A stretch of DNA of 64,000 nucleotides, from NCBI GenBank assembly GCA_012295275.1, contig CM022673.1:25338261-25402260 (forward strand), in the 5' to 3' direction. Below, in pieces: positions 29,214 through 40,200 of the stretch. Below the pieces are notes generated by a model that saw only the letters and a program-made list of their open reading frames with translations, ran no database searches and was not told the DNA's origin. The first letter of the stretch is position 1, and each line of letters opens with the position of its first letter. The stretch comes from Chrysomallon squamiferum. Taxonomy: Eukaryota; Mollusca; Gastropoda; Neomphalida; Peltospiridae. The position numbers and the translations under genes are program-made.

Positions 29214-30984
29214 ATTCTGCTGACTGAAAAATAAATGCTTAATTATTTTATTAATTGAATATGATAATTATTTAGATTTTATGAATAATGTGAAAATTTG
29301 TTTAGAAATATGTTGCCTATTAACACACAGGGAAGAACAGTTTTACAAATTTAAACAATTAATTCCATTATTTATATTAATTCCATTTTTCATTTTAACA
29401 TAATACAATACCACCCACAACACTAATAAAAACTCATTCAAAATTATGTTATATTTTATTCTAGTTGGTTTATTTACAGTCTACAGCAAATATCAATTAA
29501 AAACAGCTGCAGACACAACAGGTGATGTTATTAATGCTGTGACTGACCTATCACGATCTTTGATCAGAGCCACATGTTGACTACATTGTCAGCACAATGC
29601 AAACATGATTTAGTCATCAACAAGAGGTTGTAACTAGAAACAAATATTATTAATATTTAACAGATAAATAATAACTGCATCCCTGAAGTGAACCCAAGTT
29701 TACCAAAATGGTATTAAAAATGGTTTTAAAACATGTTTCATAATAATAAATATGTATATGGTTTTGTTTGTTTTTTTGTATTTTGGGTGGGGATTTTTTT
29801 TTTTTTTTTTAATTATCGTTATGAATAATAATTAAAATAATAATGCAACTAAGCAAAATCTGCAAACATAATGTTTAATAAGTAAGTATTACTATTATTG
29901 TTCTTTTTTTACTACATTTTTCTTCATCTTTTAAAATGCTTATAAAAATTACTTAGATTTTTTATTATTTAAAAAAAGAAATAGAATTCCCCTTTTAATT
30001 ATATGTAATGCATTCTTATCAAAAATCCCTCTGTAAAGAAGTTTTTCAAAAATGAAATTATAATTAGTTTTAATTTAAATGGAAAAATGTTTAATCTTTC
30101 CTGAAATGAAAAACATAGCAGCAAAATACTTGAAGACACACTAAGAAAATCTGTTACATATTGAATGCTTAGAGAAAACCTAAAATGCAATTTAGTGACT
30201 GCTGGATCAATATGCATGTCGCAACATTATGTTACAAGAACACAAATGATCTAATCTACAATGCATAAGGATATTAAATTACAAATTTGTCCATAGATTT
30301 AATAATGAAAACCCCTATTACAGCAATGTGAAATAATGTTTTTTACAGAAAATGATCCATGGTTTATTTATTTTGAGTATGTGTAAACGTGAGCAATGGG
30401 ATAAACTGTTTCAGTTTTAATCCACTGATGAGAAATCAGCCTTTAGGCTTTAGCCAAGTTTAAGCTTTAGTGTTGACAGCATTTACGATTTTGTTTAAAA
30501 TATGTTTATATAGATTTTTATTTATTAATTGTTTTAAATTTTTATTGCATTTACACACTTTTTCTTCTTTTCTTTTTTTTAAGAAATAAAAACAAACAAC
30601 AAAAATATGGTATAATTAATAATGAAAATAAGACTGAAGGAAATAAAGGGGACATAACTCGGTCTGCCGTACTCTATGTTTCATCGTAGTATTAGTTCTG
30701 TTACACCTTGGCATTTAAATTAAATTAATAATAATAATTAATCGAAATCCTAGTGCTATACTATTTGGTTTTGAACCGGGTGGATCTGATAATATTTCTA
30801 TCAGTTTTTACTTTACATACACTAATTTTTCAAAGGCACACCTAATACTTTGCTGCAGTGTTAGTACTGGTCAGCTGCTGATTTTCCTTTTTCTCCAAAA
30901 AGTCACCTAAAGCTAAACTCTAGCTTATTATCATCCCTACCGAAGGTCGTTTTTCGATCAAACTTACCCCATAAACCAATCCAT
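19752..30984 (-). CDS. MOB2: MOB kinase activator 2
   Basis: MOB2 binds NDR1/2 (STK38) kinases and competes with MOB1 in Hippo/NDR signalling; it acts in cytoplasm and nucleus. Exons in transcript order: 30968-30984, 24509-24669, 20814-20910, 20278-20402, 19752-20077. Phases agree and give 241 residues (human about 237). It starts MDWFMG, nearly the human MDWLMG, and continues KGRRKDKD. The Mob domain shows EYCTSENC, QYLWYDDKGKKYK, APQYIDYVM, DETVFPTKF and FAHIYHAHY. Zinc ligands are intact: C78, C83, H158, H163. HGHLNSLFTHF and FDLLEEKD match MOB2 better than MOB1, MOB3 or MOB4. The tail after about residue 210 is acidic and disordered. An alternative first exon lies at 27552-27586. The gene faces SIRT3 head-to-head across about 1.9 kb. 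Identity is very likely. Confidence 0.93.
20911..24508 (-). other. MOB2 intron between the second and third coding exons
   Basis: 3.6 kb of AT-rich sequence with T- and A-homopolymers. No ORF resembling a protein and no recognised transposon or RNA gene. The small ORFs here show no family features. Confidence 0.6.
26393..26490. repeat. (TGTGTT)n hexanucleotide repeat
   Basis: About 11 copies of gtgttt followed by mixed gtgtgt units, in the MOB2 first intron. Confidence 0.95.
27268..27527. repeat. Compound GT / CA / CATATA microsatellite
   Basis: GT run (27268-27303), then mixed CA/TA (27358-27450), then about ten copies of a CATATA unit up to 27527. It ends only 25 bp from the alternative MOB2 first exon's donor side. 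Confidence 0.95.
27552..27586 (-). CDS. MOB2: Alternative first coding exon of MOB2
   Basis: On the minus strand an ATG at 27586 opens MTTGILLVFKLW and ends at a strong donor (CTGTG, then GTAAGTAAG). The exon leaves two bases, exactly as the canonical 17-nt first exon at 30968-30984 does. Both therefore join in frame to the exon at 24669 and give FKLW-KGRRKDKD or MDWFMG-KGRRKDKD. The hydrophobic start would change the N-terminus only, leaving the Mob domain intact. Support is the strong donor, matching phase and location; no transcript evidence is available, and a chance ATG is possible. Confidence 0.5.
29142..29211. repeat. (ATT)n microsatellite
   Basis: About 23 uninterrupted trinucleotide copies in the MOB2 first intron. 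Confidence 0.96.
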
Positions 30985-31125
30985 AGTATCTTTCAGATAC
31001 TCCGGTAGCTTATCCAGTTTGAGGGATAATCACTCTTTCGTTTTTTCCTCTGATGACACAGTCGTTCCGCAGCAGACGAATCTCAATACTGGCAACTGCA
31101 TATACTGTCCGACACAACACAAGTC

Positions 31126-31137
31126 CAAAATGGCGAC
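31126..31137 (+). promoter_or_regulatory. YY1-like motif
   Basis: AAAATGGCGACT matches the core ATGGCG of the YY1 site often found just downstream of animal transcription starts. It lies about 140 bp upstream of the MOB2 start codon, in reverse orientation to MOB2. Motif match only. Confidence 0.35.
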
Positions 31138-31791
31138 TTACATTATCGATAGAAATACTGTTTGCTAAACGACGGATTTTCCAGTTAATTTAATTAGTAT
31201 TAAAATTATTGTCCTTGTCATTAAAAAGTTACTGTACTCCTTAATGGAAGAACATATTTAAGCAGCAGTCAATAAATGAAAAATATCTGTATATAACGCG
31301 ACGTACTGAGGCTGTTAGTATTACTGACTGGCGAACAGTTTGTTTTTCACAATGCTCAAGATTAAAATAATAATAATAATTGTTATTGTTATTATTATTT
31401 TTTATTTATTTATTTATTAATTATTATTAATTGTTGTTGTTGTTGTTAGTTTAACCTGACGCAGGTAATAAACGACGATAATATTTGTATCTTTTTGGAA
31501 CAATAGGACATAATGAGGTTTGTTTCGAGGTAGACAAAATAAAATGAAGTTATCAGCAACAACACTAACATGAAAACAACAACAATAATAATAAAAATAA
31601 CGCATCAAATTATTTCAATATGTAAAAATTATATTTACATTGATTACTGCTTGCATTACAAAAATCAATTAAACGATGATTTTTCTTTAAAATTTTAACA
31701 ATAATGGCATGAATCACCCAAGCTTAAGAATAACATCGGAAAAGCCACCAAGACGTTTATAAATATGTTTCTGAAACATTTATAAAATGAA

Positions 31792-31795
<4 letters not shown>

Positions 31796-31828
<33 letters not shown>
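31796..31828. repeat. (GT)n microsatellite
   Basis: About 16 GT copies between MOB2 and SIRT3. Confidence 0.95.
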
Positions 31829-31830
<2 letters not shown>

Positions 31831-32284
31831 AAACAAAAAGACAGAAATCAGAGACTGACAGATAGACAGATAGATTGATAGATGTAGTGTTCATACTTTA
31901 CCATCGTTCCCATTTACATTCCTCTGTCACAACCGATTTTTTTTTCTTTTTAGTCAAACTTAAATTATATGAAAAATATATTTAAAAAAAGGATATTGAC
32001 AAAGTACAGATATATACGTGGTGCGTGTGTATGTCTTTTCTCATCTGATATGAAAAATAATTTTTATATCTCTATTTCTTTCTATCTTCTTGGGCAATAA
32101 GAAGAAATACAAAATATGCAAACACGGCTAATAATAATAATAATAATAATAATAATACCTTCAACACTAGAATATCAAGTCAGACTTACATTATATAGAA
32201 AGCCTAATATTTCATTTTATTGAAATTATGAAATTCGTGAATAAACGTACGCACACATGCACTCAAATACACATATATACAGTA

Positions 32285-32288
<4 letters not shown>

Positions 32289-32337
<49 letters not shown>
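32289..32337. repeat. (AG)n microsatellite
   Basis: About 24 uninterrupted AG copies, 600 bp upstream of the SIRT3 start codon. GA tracts can bind GAGA-type factors in animals, but nothing here shows that this one does. Confidence 0.96.
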
Positions 32338-32340
<3 letters not shown>

Positions 32341-32928
32341 ATTTATTCCGATGATTCTAATGTTAGAATCTTGATTTTATTTTGCATTAAATACTGTAAA
32401 CTAAATGACAATTTTCAATACATATAAAATAAGCCGAATACTTTATTACATAATCTGATGCTGAAACTGAAGCATTCGTTATGCTCTGCACCCCTAAAAT
32501 GAAAATAATCCATTCCACCCACTGTTAATTGTGACGTATAATTATTTCACGCAAATTATGTTTAAATACATTAATAGGGCAAGGTAAAATATTTAGTTAA
32601 TATTTTCTTCTTCTACTTCTTTATATTTCTTTCTTTATTTCCTTCCTTCTTTCTTTCTTCTTCTTACTTTTTAATTCATCCGTTTCAACATGCCAGCTAA
32701 AGAGTAATAGCTTATTGTACAGCTTATAGAGCTCATGCGCATTACCCCAAATTATTGTCATCAGTAAGTTATCTTCCCTTGGCCATTTCATAGGTGTTAT
32801 ATTGTAACTATGGGGTTTCTGATGGCTCTTCGAATCTATATTTTGCTTTTGTCTGATAGTTTTGTTTTATTAACGTAAATTTCGAAACTCATTTTTCTAC
32901 GAACAATTAACATATTAAGGGAAGCAGG

Positions 32929-35900
32929 ATGTTCAGACGATTGATAATGGCAGCAGCATCGAATTTCAAAGGTTCGTTTATTGAACCCTTTAGCCGTTTT
33001 GGCTTTTACTAGCCAAAGTTAACTTGTTAAGGCTTTGACAGTATGAGTATGCTGCATGATGTATATAAACATTGGTTTTATTTTAAAACCGTAATGGTAA
33101 TACAAATTTGGATTATGTATATACATATATAAAATACTGGCAGTGACATTAATGAATGAAGTACAAGTATTAAGTCAGTAATATTTATATACACTTGAGT
33201 CCAGTCATTACAAATAACGAGTATTTTTATTGGCTCACAAGACTAAACTGAACCAAATGAGGAAAAGATGAAGATACATGAACTTAAAAACAAAACAGTG
33301 GAACCTGTCATAAGTGTTAAGAGAACTTCGTTAATGTTTGCCATTGGGTAATGATGAAAACTTTTGTTTGGCCTGTGTTGCCATTGTATTTAGTTATTAA
33401 GGTGGTGCTTGATGTTACATAGGTGATAATTTGTAATATTATTATTTGTTTAGACGTGTTGGTACATTTGGTTTTTCTTCTTTGCCTAAGTTTTGATGAT
33501 GATGACAATGATGCTAATAATAATAATAACAATATCTTAATAAAAATATAATATTGATGAATAAATTTTATTCTGTAATTCATTGATTTTTAAAAATTCT
33601 CTGAATATTTATTCTATCTTTGTAAAAATGTTTTTTTTTTTTTTTTTTTTCATTCAGCAAAAGTTGTCACAATGGAACAAGCTAAGCCTCCCTTGAACAA
33701 AAACAGATTAGTTGATTCGAAGAGCACCCCAAGTTATAGGACTTCATCTCTTACTAAGGAAATGGCAACCTTAAGCTTAAATAATACACACAATCTGTAC
33801 AGCCAGTAAGCTTTCTTCTGTTTTCTTTTTTTCTTTTTTTCTCTTTTAATATATATATAAATAATAATTTGGATACATTATAAACAGTTAATTAATCCAC
33901 TTTTCTAAACAACTGTGGCCATCATATGTTTGCTTAAACAATTATCTGACAAACGAATGGTATACTTGCTCTTGCATGTACTTTGATGTTTTATTATTTT
34001 AGCTAATTTAATATTCAGTTAAGTTTGTTTTCCAACATTGTTTCTAAACTATTTCTAAACAAGTTTAGGGAGTATTCAGTACATGTCTTTAGTGTGTAAC
34101 ATGGAATAATGTTTAAAGAGCAATTAATGTAAATAGCACAGATACACCATATTTACATCACTTAACTTACATAAATACACTGTAGTGTATCTATAATCAG
34201 GAATAAACATGTAATAAGTAATTTACTAAACAATATACAGTAAAACACCCATTGATCACATTCATCCATCCAGAATGATGAAACTACAAAACAGAAAGGG
34301 TGTTAGCTGAAATGTTGTCCCTCATGCTGATGTATGTGCAGATTGGTGTACACGGTGTGAACATGTAGTGTAATCTTGATGAAAATTTAAATGTATTTCA
34401 GAAAAAGGTTCAGCAGTAATGGAAAATCCTTGAAATATTTATCAGATGTGGCTAAACTGATCAGTGATCAGAAAGTGAAAAATGTTGTTGTTGTAGCTGG
34501 TGCTGGTATTAGTACCCCAAGTGGAATTCCAGATTTCAGGTAACATTAATTATATTTTGTTAACATCATTCATTCATTTGAAATGCCAACATTATTGGGA
34601 TGTTCACTTAATCAATTGAAAAACAAATTTTGTAAGCACACACAAACACAAACACTCATATGTATGTATGTATGTAGGTTTGAAGGTTTGTATGTATTTA
34701 TATATCAAGAGTTTCAAAGATTATTTGTTCTAGTTATAACTACATGAAAGACATTATTTCTTTTAATGGTCTTTTCTTTTTCTTACCAATCAGTTTCTAG
34801 TGGTTTGATATACATTTAAATTTATTTAACTTGTTATTAAAATCTGATTAGATTTATTTATATCTGATTAGATATTTTAATCTTCACTGTTACAAAGTAA
34901 ACTGTTCCAGCTGACAGATTCTAATACTTCGTGTTTTTGAATTATTCACAGAACACCAGGAACTGGAATCTATGATAATATTTCCCAGTACAGAATACCA
35001 TATCCAGAAGCAATTTTTGATATAGACTATTTCTTCAGAAATCCAAAGCCATTTTTTGCTTTGGCCAAGGAATTATACCCGTCTGGAAAATATCAGCCAA
35101 ATTATATTCATTACTTTGTTCGGCTTCTTGAAACAAAAGGGCTGCTACTGAGAATGTATACACAAAATATCGATGGTCTTGAAAGATGTGAGTTGATTTT
35201 TTTATTTGTGAAATCTTTATTAAATATTTATTTGAAATGTGATATTATATGTACATATACTGGGTGTTAACTCTCTTGCTCAGTCTATCATTGATACACA
35301 ATGATTTAAGGACCAGTCTGTAAAAAGTATTGATTAAATATGTTTCCAAAGTCTTAAATATTATTGAATTGTTCTGTTGGAATAGCTAATTTTTAAATTT
35401 AAATCGTTTTTTTTTATTAATGTGCACTCTGAATTCTGTCAGTGCAGTTCAGTTGCATGTAGAATAAGGCCTGGTGAGAATTATCATTAATTGTAAAAAA
35501 AAAACTGATAACGTGTTGATGTTGAGACTGATGGTTTGGTGATAAAGAAATACATTTACATAGTTTTAAATAAATTATGATATAATGATAGAGGACAATC
35601 AAATCATTCATTAGTTATGCATATCAAATATTCTGTAAGGAAAATCCTGTGCATTTAATATCAGCAGTGTTTTATTAGTAATAAATTTGTAGATGCATTC
35701 AGCGCTGATATTACATTTAGATATAAGATAAACAGTAGAAAACAATTTAATTAAATGTCTGGATGACTTCCGTGGGAAAAGAAAATATTGATTCAATTTA
35801 TTACACATAAGAATTTTTGGAAATGATGTACTGACTAAAATGTGATAGAAATCAAGACGATGATAATTTATTTATATTTTGTCAAAGTGAAGAAAAATGA

Positions 35901-37250
35901 CAAAAAAACAATAGCTGTGTTGTTTTTCTTTGTTCAGGAATAAAGTCACAAATAGCCATATCTTTTCTAAGTATTCACTGAATATCTTGATTTTAATAGT
36001 TAATTTTTCAGATTAATTATTTGTCAGTATATTTATTCAATATACTTGCCATTGGCAAATCAAGAAATTCTTCATAAGATTAAATTGAAAAAAATGTAAA
36101 TTTATCAACATACATTTTTTTATATATATATATTTTAAAATTGTTTCTTAATTTATTATTTTGGTTTAATTTTATTATTATTACTATATATTTTGTTTTC
36201 TTGTAAAAAGTGATATTTCTGTACTAGTTTATTTTTCAAAGTGGCAGGAATATCTCGTTCAAAACTTGTTGAAGCTCATGGAACATTTGCAACTGCTACC
36301 TGTACCTTCTGTGGACAAAAATACAATGGACATGACATTAAAGTAAATAATTTTTACTTTTATTAATATCATTTTAGGGAAACAATTTTTTTTTTTTTTT
36401 TTGTGCAAGCTATTAGTAACTAACAACTATATAGAATGAACTTTTTGAATTAGTGAATATTTGTTCGTTGCTGTATAAACAGATTTGTTGTTTTATTTTT
36501 ACAATGATGATATTAGACAGAACCTTTTAAGAAGTAACAGTCATACTTGACATTAATTTTCAGGAAAAAATCTTCACCGACATATTACCACGGTGCACAC
36601 GGATTGGGTGTATGGTGAGTTGTAATACTCTGATTTTTTTACATTGAACTGTGTTAGAGAAATGTAAGAATATCAATTCAATGAATTATAGTTTTTCATG
36701 ATCTTTGAAAACAATTCACGTTAACTTTTCAAATAATAAGTAAATATTTATTATTGTGCTGATAGAGTTATTTAAAAGATTTTTGTTCTTTTTTTTTTTG
36801 TAACATAAACAATTTAGTAAGAGAATTTTTTTTCTGCAAAATATTAAACCCCTGATTATTACTGTTCGTGTTAATTTTTTGTCCAAATACAAGAGTAAAA
36901 TGAAAGCTGGAGGTCTTGAATCGTAGCTTTTCTTGGATTATATTCATGAAATGAACTGAATGAAAATACATGTATACAGCATTCAATTTGTGGAACAAAA
37001 ATGACACCTTAACACATCTTCTTTTTAATGATTATTAGACATTAAATATAAACAGTTTTTGTGTAATTAAATGAAAAAAGAAACCCATTCTGCCATTTAA
37101 GATCCACCTTTACTGGTTATCCACAAAGATTCTTTTATGTATATCTTTCTGCAGATACTAGCTGATCATAAAACATCTTAATTCTTAAAACTTATATCAG
37201 AGATTTTACAGTTATTTAAGAAATAAAGAAAGAAATCACATATATATAAT

Positions 37251-37291
<41 letters not shown>

Positions 37292-40200
37292 TGCACACAC
37301 ACACACACATATATAGTTAAATATCGCTATTTACATTCAGTTTATGAAGTAAACTGTGTTGTTTCCTGCAGGGTACAATTAAGCCTGATATTGTGTTTTT
37401 TGGAGAGGATCTTCCTAAGCGATTCTACAATTATAAAACTGATATGATGAACTCTGACATGGTTCTGGTGATGGGGACTTCTCTAGAGGTATTATTTAAT
37501 AAATTAATGAATATGTTCTGAAAAATGAAATTACATACTGGGTTTTCCTCTGATATGCTGCTGCAGACTGCATATTGACTGATACACATAAATAAATCAG
37601 CAGGCATTTGCATACTGCACACTATCTGTTCTAAGGATGGCAACATGCTTTTGTTCACCAAGATCAATATCAAAATATCAATGAAAAAAATGAATCAGCA
37701 GTTCAATCATATTTAATATTAATACATTCTGATTTTATTCAGTTTCATGTTAGTGTTAAGTCTGAGGTAGAAAATAAAAAACAAGATTCAATATTTCATT
37801 GGACCAATTTATCAAGACTTTTTATAGCATTCAAATCAGCACTCCATCAAGATCTAACTACTCTTGATACTGGAATGTTCAGAGCATATTATAATTTGAT
37901 ACAAATTCTAGAAAAGAAAAAAAAATAATACTCTGTTTATTTTATTGAAATTCACCATTTGTGCATTTTGTTGTTAATTTTAGAGAAAACTATTCTGAAT
38001 TTTTTCTTCTTTTTTTGTTTTTTGAATAATTTTTTTTTTTTGTAGGTATATCCTTTTGCAGGGATTATTGATAATGTACGTTGGAATGTACCTCGTATAT
38101 TATTCAACAGGGAGTCAGTTGGCCCATTTTCTTACAACAAAAGAACAAGAGATCTGGTCGCAGAAGGTTTGTTTTTAATGTAATTTTCATATTGATTGAA
38201 AAATATTTACTCCAGTTTATAGGAATAAAAAAATTAGTTTGATCTAATTTATAAAATATAGATTATAGTTTCAGTGATTTTTATTTATCTGATTTTATGG
38301 ATATAAATTTTTGTTAATAAAAATATGAGTTTTGTTTAAAATAAATGTCTCTTTTCTGCTTCAAACCATACCAGTATGTTTTGATAATAACTTAATTACG
38401 ATATATGCATACACCACTTACTTGCATATATACATTTAATTAAATTGGATTTGGTGAGTTCTGAATTTGTTGTTTTATATTGCAATGTACAACTTTTAAT
38501 GTGAGAAGTAAATAAACTTTTTTTAATTTTTAATTTTTTATCCTACTTGCAGGTGACTTACTGCAAACTGTACAGAAGTTTGTCAACATGATTGGGTGGA
38601 ATGAAGACATGACAGAGTTGTTAAAAGCTCGTGAGGTAGACAAAAATGTGAGTGACTGACTTTATTTTCATAGCATTCCATACAGTTAATATCTGGAGAA
38701 TATAAGAAAAGAGATGATGCATTATTTCTCATTTAAAGTTATAGTTTTCCTATAGCATCTTGGGCATAATAATTATCTGAAAAAATAATTTGGTTGGAGT
38801 TTTTAAGTGTTAAAACATAATTTTACATGTATGTATATATGTAAAATTATAGAGTTTTTAAGTGTTAAAACTGAATTTTACGTGTATATATATTATATAT
38901 CTATATATAGATATAGATATATATGTATATATGTATACACTGAATTTTGGTAGATACATCTCCTGTTTTCAGGACAATCTGTGCAAAACTCTTCCAGATG
39001 ATTTAATTTTTACACATTAAAATTATTTTATTACAGATATTTTAGCTCAGACCAGATGGATAGCCACAAGTAATTTTTATCCTCATTTTGTTGTGCATGT
39101 TTTCATTTTGTTTTGGAAAGATTTATTTCAAAATTAACTTAGATTGTCATCAGTGCTTAAATTATGCTGAAAGATGCATGGTTTGTGTTCACTATATTTT
39201 CATCATTTCAGACTAGTTCTGTACGAAGAGACATTCAAAATGTCACTTACGTTCCTGAGTACAGTACTTCAGGAACAGTGAAATGTCGGCTTGACCGGGT
39301 AGATGAACATTTGTGCTATTGTCACTGTTCTGTGTTTTGTGGAGAACAATTCTTTACAGAATTAACTGCATGCTAGTTGCACATTTTTATTCTATTTGAA
39401 AAAAAGCATGCGTTCATCGTATGTTGTTTTATTCTATCTGAAGACAAAGCATGCGTTCATAGTATGTTGTTATTCTATTTGAAAAAAAGCATGCGTTCAT
39501 CGTATGCTGTTTTATTCTATTTGAAAAAAGCATGCGCTCATTGTATCTTCTTTTATTCTGTTTGAAGAAAAGCATGCATTCATTGTATATTGCAGTGTAA
39601 ATAACATTCACTTTTATTATGTGTTATGAAAAGCACAGGTATTAGTCAGACCTAATAACACAATTATTTAAATAATAATTTTAAAAATGTTTTTATTATT
39701 ATTATTTTCTTCTTAATAACCATGCAAGAATAATTAACAAAATGTTTGATTACTAACCTTCACATATATACAAATGTTTTTTTTTTTTTTTTTAAATCCT
39801 GAAAACAGGAATTGGTGTTAAAAATCAGAAATGTATAAAAGTATTTTAAACATAAAAAATGACATTGTATAATATTTTAACTTGCGACACAAATAAAAAG
39901 AACAAAAGGCATTACTCTATGATCAGTGACAGAAGATGTGGGTTGGGATGCATTTTACTGTAACCTTGTTTAACTTTATCATCCACAGGAAAATTGTCAA
40001 ACTGTCTGATTAAAGACTAGTTACAACATTGTTCCCATTATTTTCATGTCAATAATTTGGAAGATAGGGAAGAAATGATTTGTGTTAATGTGACATACTC
40101 TGTGCAATTAGACTAAACATACAGAAAAAAATTCACAGTATGTTACATAATTCTACAAAATGTATTTTTATTTGAAACATGAACAAAAATCTAAACATTT

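Larger units (their letters stand above)
24670..30967 (-). other. MOB2 first intron region
   Basis: 6.3 kb. It contains the alternative first exon at 27552-27586, microsatellites at 26393-26490, 27268-27527 and 29142-29211, an AT palindrome-rich patch near 27995-28045 and a less AT-rich unassigned stretch at 28080-28300 that includes a CACGTG E-box. No other gene was seen. Confidence 0.6.
30985..32928. promoter_or_regulatory. Divergent promoter region MOB2 / SIRT3
   Basis: 1.9 kb between the opposed start codons. It includes a less AT-rich patch at 31000-31150 that probably holds the MOB2 transcription start, a YY1-like motif (31126-31137), GT (31796-31828), AAT (32129-32156) and GA (32289-32337) microsatellites, and a perfect 8-bp-arm palindrome at 32353-32370. 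No TATA box can be trusted in such AT-rich sequence. Confidence 0.55.

Noticed and set aside
39387-39595. Regular ~42-bp repeats resembling a CRISPR array
   Set aside because: There are no unique spacers between constant repeats; the whole unit repeats, and the setting is an animal intron.
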